Source of the DNA: Myxococcus stipitatus
GTDB taxonomy: Bacteria > Myxococcota > Myxococcia > Myxococcales > Myxococcaceae
Direction: 5' to 3'
Length of the DNA stretch: 64,000 nt
Assembly (NCBI RefSeq): GCF_037414475.1
Contig: NZ_CP147913.1
Location: 868,001 to 932,000 of the forward strand
In this document: piece by piece, positions 58,910 to 64,000 of the stretch
Layout of the letters: every line of letters begins with the position of its first letter
How positions within the stretch are numbered: position 1 is the stretch's first letter
Notes under the pieces: generated by a model
What the model saw: the letters and a program-made list of their open reading frames with translations, nothing else
What the model was told of the DNA's origin: nothing
Databases searched by the model: none
Position numbers and translations under genes: made by a program

Positions 58910-61900
58910 GTGAACCCCCGTCTCCTCGCTGCCGCCGCGCTGGCGCTGCTCCTGCCGGAGCTGGCGTTGGCTCAGGTCTTCGTCGTGCCTCGTCGCCCAG
59001 GCAAGACGCCTGTGAACAGCTTCGAGTTCGAGTGGCGGCACGTCGACATCCTCGTCGGCCCCGATGCCACCGGCGTCGCCAAGCCTCCGGAAAGGACCGC
59101 CCACGACCAGCCTCCTTCGGCCCCCGGGGATGTCGCCACGCCCCCCGCACAGCCGAACGAGCAGGCCGCGGCGCCTTCCAGCCCCTCTCCCACCCTGTCT
59201 CCCAGCCCCGTCCCGCAGCTGGCGGGAGCCGAGGACGCGGGGTCGCCCGATGGGGGCGTGGTGGCCACCGGCGGCGAGGACTCGGGGGCTTCCGCCACGG
59301 GTATCGCCGAGCGTGATGGCTCGGCCCCCGCGCTCTCCGGCAGCGTGTTCGGCGCGTCGCCGGATGGTGGATCCTCCGACGGCGGCTTCAACTACACCTA
59401 CGCCAAGTCGCTGGGCACCAAGGCCGGCGGCGTTCGCTTCTACTTCTACGAGCGAGAGCGCGTGGTCGCCGAGCGCGCCGCGCCTCTCATCGAAGAGGCG
59501 TACCGGTACCTGGTGGACATCTTCCAGTACGTCCCCACGGAGACCTTCCCCTACATCCTCTACAGCAGCTACCAGGAATTCCTTCAGACCAACCTCTTCC
59601 CTCTTTCCGAGGGAACGCTGGGTGTCACCAGCACCGAGGACCTGAAGCTGACACTTCCGTACCTGGGCGACCACCGGCTCTTCGAGGAGATCAGCACCCA
59701 CGAGCTGGCGCACCAGTTCACCATCCAGAAGACGCGCACCGTGGCGGAGCAGGCCAAGGTGTTTGGAGATCCGCTTCAGGCGATTCCGCTGTGGTTCATC
59801 GAAGGTATCGCCGAGTTCTACGCCAAGCGGGGCATGGACCCCGAGGCGGAGATGCTGGTGAGGGACCTGCTCGTCAACCCGGACCTCTACAAGGGCTACG
59901 CGTTCCTCGACTTCTTCTCGCCCGGGCCCTACGGCTACTTGTGGATCTACAAGGTGGGCCAGGTGCGCGTGGCCTTCCTCGAGGAGGAGTATGGCAAGGG
60001 CTTCATCCAGCGCGTGCTGGAGGAGTCTCCGCGGCTCGCGGGTGGCTCGCGTGATGCGCCGTCGCTCAAGTTCGAGGAGCTGCTGGAGCGGCTGACGGGC
60101 GATGACCCCAAGCGGCTGTCGGCGCGGTTCGAGAACTGGCTGAAGCGCCGGGCGTACAAGACGTACCTCAGCTCGGAGCAGTCCGCGCCCGCGCTGGACC
60201 TGCTCGACAAGGCGCCGGGCTACATCACCGCCATGGCCAGCTCGCCCGATGGCACCGTGCTGGGCGTGCGCACCATCGTCCCGGAGACAGGCGAGAGCCG
60301 GCTGTACCTGATGGACCCTCGGGTGCCGGACAAGACGCTGAAGGTCGCGGGTGACGGCGTGCCAGGCGTGGAGTCCCTGCACCCCATCTCCGGCCGCAGC
60401 TTCGCGCTGTCGCCAGACAAGTTGGCCTTCATCGCCGAGAACACCGGCCGCGATGTCATCTACGTGCAGGAGTACAAACACACCGTGGAGAAGCGCACCC
60501 AGGACGTGCTCGTGCGACGCAATCCCATCCGCACGGGGATCGACCGGGAGGTGGGCACCTCGGTGGAGATGGAGCTGGGCGGCCGCACGACGTACCGCAT
60601 CGACAAGCACGGCCTGTTGGCGGCGTATTCGCCGGCCATTTCTCCAGACGGGCGCTACGTGGCATTCATCGGCATCAAGGACGACGGCCTGCGCGACGTG
60701 TACGCCATCGACCTGCAGGCGGGCTCGGACGCCAAGCCGGTGCAGCTCACCGACGACGTGTTCTCGGAGCGGCAGGTCACCTGGGGTCCATCGGGCATCA
60801 TCTTCTCGTCGGACGCCACGTCCCACCGCAAGTTCAACCTCTTCCGAGTGAGGCTGGATGCGCCTCGCCAGGTGGAGCGTCTGACAAGCGAGGAGCGCGA
60901 CCACGCGGACCCGCTCGCCCTGGCGGACGGGCGCGTGTTCTTCACCGCCTTCAACAACAGCAGCTCCGACCTGCATGAGCTCATGGCCGACGGCCGCATC
61001 ATCCGCCGCACGGACCTGACCACGGGTGTCTTCGAGCCGGGCCCCGGCCCCGAGGGCAGCCTGTGGATGCTCTTCCACGTGTCCGGTGAGCGCAAACCCG
61101 CGGTGCTCCGGCCTCCGCGCATGCTGGCGCTCGACGTGGCTCCCGAGCCTCCGCCCGAGCCGCCCAACCCCCTGGCGGTGCGGCCCCTCACGGATGCCAT
61201 GGCCTACCAGCCCTTCGCGCGGCAGAACCTGGAGTTCGGGCCCATCTTCGGCTTCGCGGGCGCGGGCGGCGGCGGCTTCGTCGGCCAGCTCTTCGCGGCG
61301 GCCAGCGACCGGATGAGGGACCATCAGTTCATCCTCACCCTGTCGGTGTACGGCAGCTTCGACCTGACGGACGGCTACCTGCTGTACATCAACGACGAGG
61401 GCCGCACGACGAAGGGCGGAGGCTTGTTCCAGTCCCTGCGCTTCCGCGTGGACCAGACCTTCGACGACCTGCCCGTCTTCTTCACGTCCGCGGAGCGGTA
61501 CTTCGGCGCCGTCGGCAGCCTGCGCTACCCGCTGAGCACCTTCCTCTTCATCCAGGGCGACCTGAGCCTGGGCGGCACCAAGTACTTCCTGGACGACCCG
61601 ACCGAGTTCTACCTGTTCTTCCCCGACCGCAACGAGGCGAACCGCGAGCTCTTGTCGGTGTGGAACGCGAAGAACAAGGCCATCCGATTCCAGACCGAAC
61701 TCAGCGGACAGATTGGCTACGACAGCCTCAAGTACCACTACGCCACGGGCCCGCTGTCCGGCAGCTCCGTGCTCCTCGAGATGACAGTGGGCGCGCAGCC
61801 TTTCGACGACCAGGCCTACAGCAACTTCCGCCTGGACGCGGAGCGCTACTTCCCCATCTACGGCCGCACGAACCTCTTCCTGCGCGGCGGCGCCGGCACG

Positions 61901-62398
61901 ACGCTGGGAGGCCGCTACGCGCGCTCCTACTTCCTGTCCTCGTTCGACACCCTGCGCGGCGTGAACTTCGGCGACGAGCGGTGGCTGCTCGGCCGGCACT
62001 TCGCCTACTCCACACTCGAATTACAGCTGCCACTCAATGACATCATCCGAGTGGCCTTCCTGAGCGACCTGGAGGCCATCGCCGGCATCGACGTGGGCGG
62101 CGTGGGCAACAGCTCCCGAGACATGTGGAACCACCGCGTGCTGGACGCCGCCGTCGGCGTCAACGTCGCGCTGGGGCCCTTGCTGATGCGGTTGCACTTC
62201 GCGCGGCCGCTCGACATCGGCGCGAAGGCGGGCAAGCCCGACTCGGGTTGGGTGACGAACTTCTCGCTGGGCATCGCCGGGCTCAACGGCTTCTTCGACC
62301 AGGGCAACACGGGCGCGGCGAACAACAGCTCCGCTCAGCCCGCGTCGCCCGCGCTGGTGCCCGCCGTGGGCGGCGGCTACACCGCGCCCCGGCACTGA
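58910..62398 (+). CDS. Secreted gluzincin-like / TolB-propeller / OM-barrel fusion protein
   Basis: I chose the GTG at 58910: GAGGTGA ends six bases upstream and a signal peptide follows (PRLLAAAALALLLPELALAQ). 1162 residues. After an Ala/Pro/Ser-rich linker comes a zincin-like domain with THELAHQF (HExxH) and PLWFIEGIAEFYAKR. A TolB-like propeller (~450-780, SPDGTVLGVRTI, SPDGRYVAFIGIKDDG) follows. The C-terminal ~350 residues form a barrel with Omp85/D15 features (SFDTLRGVNFGDERWLLGRH, STLELQLPLNDIIRVAFLSD). It probably sits in the outer membrane with the propeller and peptidase-like part in the periplasm. Confidence 0.85.
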   Translation: MNPRLLAAAALALLLPELALAQVFVVPRRPGKTPVNSFEFEWRHVDILVGPDATGVAKPPERTAHDQPPSAPGDVATPPAQPNEQAAAPSSPSPTLSPSPVPQLAGAEDAGSPDGGVVATGGEDSGASATGIAERDGSAPALSGSVFGASPDGGSSDGGFNYTYAKSLGTKAGGVRFYFYERERVVAERAAPLIEEAYRYLVDIFQYVPTETFPYILYSSYQEFLQTNLFPLSEGTLGVTSTEDLKLTLPYLGDHRLFEEISTHELAHQFTIQKTRTVAEQAKVFGDPLQAIPLWFIEGIAEFYAKRGMDPEAEMLVRDLLVNPDLYKGYAFLDFFSPGPYGYLWIYKVGQVRVAFLEEEYGKGFIQRVLEESPRLAGGSRDAPSLKFEELLERLTGDDPKRLSARFENWLKRRAYKTYLSSEQSAPALDLLDKAPGYITAMASSPDGTVLGVRTIVPETGESRLYLMDPRVPDKTLKVAGDGVPGVESLHPISGRSFALSPDKLAFIAENTGRDVIYVQEYKHTVEKRTQDVLVRRNPIRTGIDREVGTSVEMELGGRTTYRIDKHGLLAAYSPAISPDGRYVAFIGIKDDGLRDVYAIDLQAGSDAKPVQLTDDVFSERQVTWGPSGIIFSSDATSHRKFNLFRVRLDAPRQVERLTSEERDHADPLALADGRVFFTAFNNSSSDLHELMADGRIIRRTDLTTGVFEPGPGPEGSLWMLFHVSGERKPAVLRPPRMLALDVAPEPPPEPPNPLAVRPLTDAMAYQPFARQNLEFGPIFGFAGAGGGGFVGQLFAAASDRMRDHQFILTLSVYGSFDLTDGYLLYINDEGRTTKGGGLFQSLRFRVDQTFDDLPVFFTSAERYFGAVGSLRYPLSTFLFIQGDLSLGGTKYFLDDPTEFYLFFPDRNEANRELLSVWNAKNKAIRFQTELSGQIGYDSLKYHYATGPLSGSSVLLEMTVGAQPFDDQAYSNFRLDAERYFPIYGRTNLFLRGGAGTTLGGRYARSYFLSSFDTLRGVNFGDERWLLGRHFAYSTLELQLPLNDIIRVAFLSDLEAIAGIDVGGVGNSSRDMWNHRVLDAAVGVNVALGPLLMRLHFARPLDIGAKAGKPDSGWVTNFSLGIAGLNGFFDQGNTGAANNSSAQPASPALVPAVGGGYTAPRH

Positions 62399-62410
62399 GC
62401 AATCGCGAAC

Positions 62411-62443
62411 GCCCCCGCTCCCGCCGTCCGGGGGAGCGGGGGC
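62411..62443. terminator. Bidirectional hairpin
   Basis: A 12-bp perfect stem GCCCCCGCTCCC / GGGAGCGGGGGC with a 9-base loop lies between convergent genes, 12 bases after the plus-strand stop. No U-tract. Confidence 0.75.
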
Positions 62444-62467
62444 CGTCCTCGCCCCTCATCGCTTCAC

Positions 62468-62935
62468 TCAGGACTGCGCGGCCACGAGCGCCGCATTGGC
62501 GCGGGCCATGGGGCCTCCGTCATTGGGGATGCGCTCGAAGTCGCCTCGCAGCGCCTTGATGGCGAACTTCTCCAGGTCGATTTCCCGGCGCGTGCGGATA
62601 CCCAGCGCGCGCAGGGGGCCCGACAAGGGCCCGAAGCCGACCATGCCGTGCTGGAAGAGCGCCGCCGCGGCCAGGCCACTCAGCACGCGCCACCGGCCGC
62701 CGTCCTTCTTGCCGAGCAACAGCCCCAGCGCGCCCAGCGCCGCCGTCGCCACCATGACGGCGCGGTTGAGGTCCCACTCGCGCTCCAGGCGTTGGAGGTA
62801 GCGGCTCATCTCAGGGCGGTCCGCGCGTGTCGCCATGTGCCGGACGCACGCTTCCACATGCTGGTCGATGCGCCGGTTCACCATCACCGGCGTGTGACTG
62901 CGGGCCGAATCCGACGACTGGTTCCAGGTCTCCAT
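62468..62935 (-). CDS. Small membrane protein (DUF2892-like)
   Basis: The ATG at 62935 gives 155 residues and has GAGGGAG upstream; the longer frame reads Arg/Gly/Pro shadow. A helical N-terminus with many charges (CVRHMATRADRPEMSRYLQR) precedes two TM segments (LNRAVMVATAALGALGLLLG, VLSGLAAAALFQHGMVGFGP) in the YgaP/DUF2892 style. A basic C-terminus follows. Function unknown. Confidence 0.75.
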   Translation of the reverse strand: METWNQSSDSARSHTPVMVNRRIDQHVEACVRHMATRADRPEMSRYLQRLEREWDLNRAVMVATAALGALGLLLGKKDGGRWRVLSGLAAAALFQHGMVGFGPLSGPLRALGIRTRREIDLEKFAIKALRGDFERIPNDGGPMARANAALVAAQS

Positions 62936-63282
62936 CGCGGGCGACTCCCTCTCTCTGGGCACTCCCCTCTCCTCATTGAAGCTAGGGCCGCCCCACCGCG
63001 CCGGGAACAGCGCGGCGGCGGGCGCTCGAGGCCCTCGCGCCCGTCCGCCTGCCCCGCCAGGAGGCCCCCCTCCGCCATCCTCGTGAGAGGGCACTGGACC
63101 TGCTGAGTGCGCGGCGGCTCCCCTGCTCGTCCATCTAAAACACCACACCTCGAACTGGCCCATGGAAGGAAATCCCTTTCATTCATGGGTCGTCTTTCCA
63201 CCCTCGCAAACGATGTCTTCGTTCACTTTCTGGCGGCTCAAGTCACTTCGCCCAAGGCATACACCTTGCTCAACACGAGGTG
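62936..63282. other. Divergent intergenic region
   Basis: No gene seen in these 347 bases. The right half is AT-richer than its surroundings and contains an inverted repeat CCCATG ... CATGGG (63159-63189) that could be an operator. Promoters for both flanking genes must lie here, but I cannot fix -35/-10 pairs. Confidence 0.4.
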
Positions 63283-64000
63283 ATGACACGCTCACGACTC
63301 TTGCTTGGTCTTCCAGTAGTCATGTGGATGTGGGCTTGCGGCTCCGGAGCTCCGCCCTCTTCCGTCCCGTCAACGCCGCCCGGCACGGAGGAACCTTCCC
63401 CGCAGCCCGTGGACCCACCGCCCGAGCCACCTCCTCCGGCGCCGCCTCCACCGGTAGAGCCTCCTCCCGAGGAGTTGGAAGTCCGACGCCGCTTCGAGCT
63501 GCCGGCCGTGCAGGCGAGCGTCCCCGAATACGAGCTCATCATCCCCGAGCCCACCCTGCGGTTGTTCGCGGCGGACCCCTGGACGCCGGAGCAGGACGCC
63601 GTCTTCAAGGCGCAGGGCACGGCCTATCCGGTCAAGGTGCGGCTGCGTGGCGCGTCCGCGCGCAACTTTCCCAAGAAGAGCTGGAATGTGAACTTCGAGA
63701 AGAACGTCCGGTTCGAGGGGCGCACCTCGCTCAACCTGGTGGCGGAGTACGCGGATGCCTCCATGCTGGCGGAGAAGGTGGCGTTCGACCTGCTCGCCGC
63801 GATGCGGGTCCCCGCGCCTCGAGCCAAGTTCGTGCGCCTCAAGCTCAACGGGCACTACGAGGGCGTGTTCCTGGACATCGAGCAGGTGAACAAGGCTTTC
63901 CTCAAGGCCCACGCCTTCGCGGATGGCGACGCGACCATCTACCGGTGTGGATGGAAGGACTGTGAGCTCAAGACGTGGCGCGTGCCGTACCAGGGCGACT
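63283..64000 (+). CDS. CotH-like lipoprotein (3' end outside window)
   Basis: From the ATG at 63283 (GAGG two bases upstream; a GTG at 63280 is an alternative) the frame is open to the window end, so at least 239 residues are encoded. A lipoprotein signal (RSRLLLGLPVVMWMWACGSG) and a Pro-rich linker (~25-65) precede the start of a CotH kinase-type domain (VRLRGASARNFPKKSWNVNF, LNGHYEGVFLDIEQVN). CotH proteins are atypical kinases that phosphorylate secreted proteins; the active-site part is beyond the window. Confidence 0.8.
   Translation, partial: MTRSRLLLGLPVVMWMWACGSGAPPSSVPSTPPGTEEPSPQPVDPPPEPPPPAPPPPVEPPPEELEVRRRFELPAVQASVPEYELIIPEPTLRLFAADPWTPEQDAVFKAQGTAYPVKVRLRGASARNFPKKSWNVNFEKNVRFEGRTSLNLVAEYADASMLAEKVAFDLLAAMRVPAPRAKFVRLKLNGHYEGVFLDIEQVNKAFLKAHAFADGDATIYRCGWKDCELKTWRVPYQGD

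Noticed and set aside
58727..61999. 1090-residue open frame on the minus strand opposite the gluzincin-barrel gene
   Set aside because: It is His/Arg/Gly/Val-rich with no domain, typical of antisense frames in high-GC genes; the plus strand has clear domains and a signal peptide.
1..64000. tRNA, rRNA, insertion sequences or phage genes
   Set aside because: None was recognised: no transposase, integrase or tRNA-like fold stood out on either strand.

Overview
The window is GC-rich, with strong third-position G/C bias in every convincing gene. It encodes many lipoproteins, outer-membrane (OM) beta-barrels and multi-domain signalling or HEAT/cNMP proteins. Gene content (a Rho with a Gln/Arg-rich extension, PEGA, TPR and FHA proteins, a CotH-like lipoprotein, and above all the secretion cluster) points to a myxobacterium of the Myxococcaceae (Myxococcus/Corallococcus type). 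This is inference from content; no rRNA or tRNA is present to confirm it.

Layout. 0-6.2 kb: end of an unidentified membrane-anchored protein, a PEGA lipoprotein-like protein, an SppA-type protease fused to an OM-barrel-like N-terminus, and rho. 6.2-12 kb: a tightly overlapped operon (zinc-finger membrane protein, DUF4129, DUF4350, MoxR ATPase, DUF58), facing a pyrophosphatase and a SpoIIM-family protein. 13.5-26.3 kb: envelope genes (a gluzincin/TPR lipoprotein, a degenerate 5'-nucleotidase, a repeat-rich membrane protein, an MFS-HEAT-cNMP fusion, an RDD protein, an OM barrel, a TPR lipoprotein, a double-FHA membrane protein). An 880-bp gene-free gap at 18.5-19.4 kb holds a degenerate ~110-bp tandem repeat.

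26.5-47.6 kb: 26 genes on the minus strand form an atypical type III secretion system (T3SS). SctV, U, T, S, R, Q, P-like, O, N, L, J and I are present, plus a FliO-like protein, a detached SctU C-terminal domain (FlhX-like), three TPR chaperone-like proteins, a FliA-like sigma factor, a FliG-N-like protein with a 9-residue repeat tail in the sctK position, and several small unknown proteins. I see no secretin, no obvious SctD and no hydrophobic translocators. Two small proteins share a C-terminal signature with the inner rod SctI and are needle candidates. Both sit behind a common promoter-like motif (GGnAACTn-N14-CGATAAT) resembling a sigma-28 promoter, and both are followed by strong hairpins. 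A third copy of the motif precedes a third small secreted-candidate gene. I propose that the cluster-encoded sigma factor drives a filament regulon within this T3SS.

47.8-55.7 kb: a small periplasmic protein, then an operon of GbsR-type regulator, ABC ATPase, two FtsX-type permeases, a LolA-like carrier and an OM porin-like barrel. This is a complete candidate inner-to-outer-membrane lipid or lipoprotein export route, with an inverted-repeat operator over its promoter. 55.9-64 kb: a coiled-coil exported protein, an LVIVD-repeat lipoprotein, a large secreted gluzincin/beta-propeller/OM-barrel fusion, a small membrane protein, and the start of a CotH-like lipoprotein cut by the window end.
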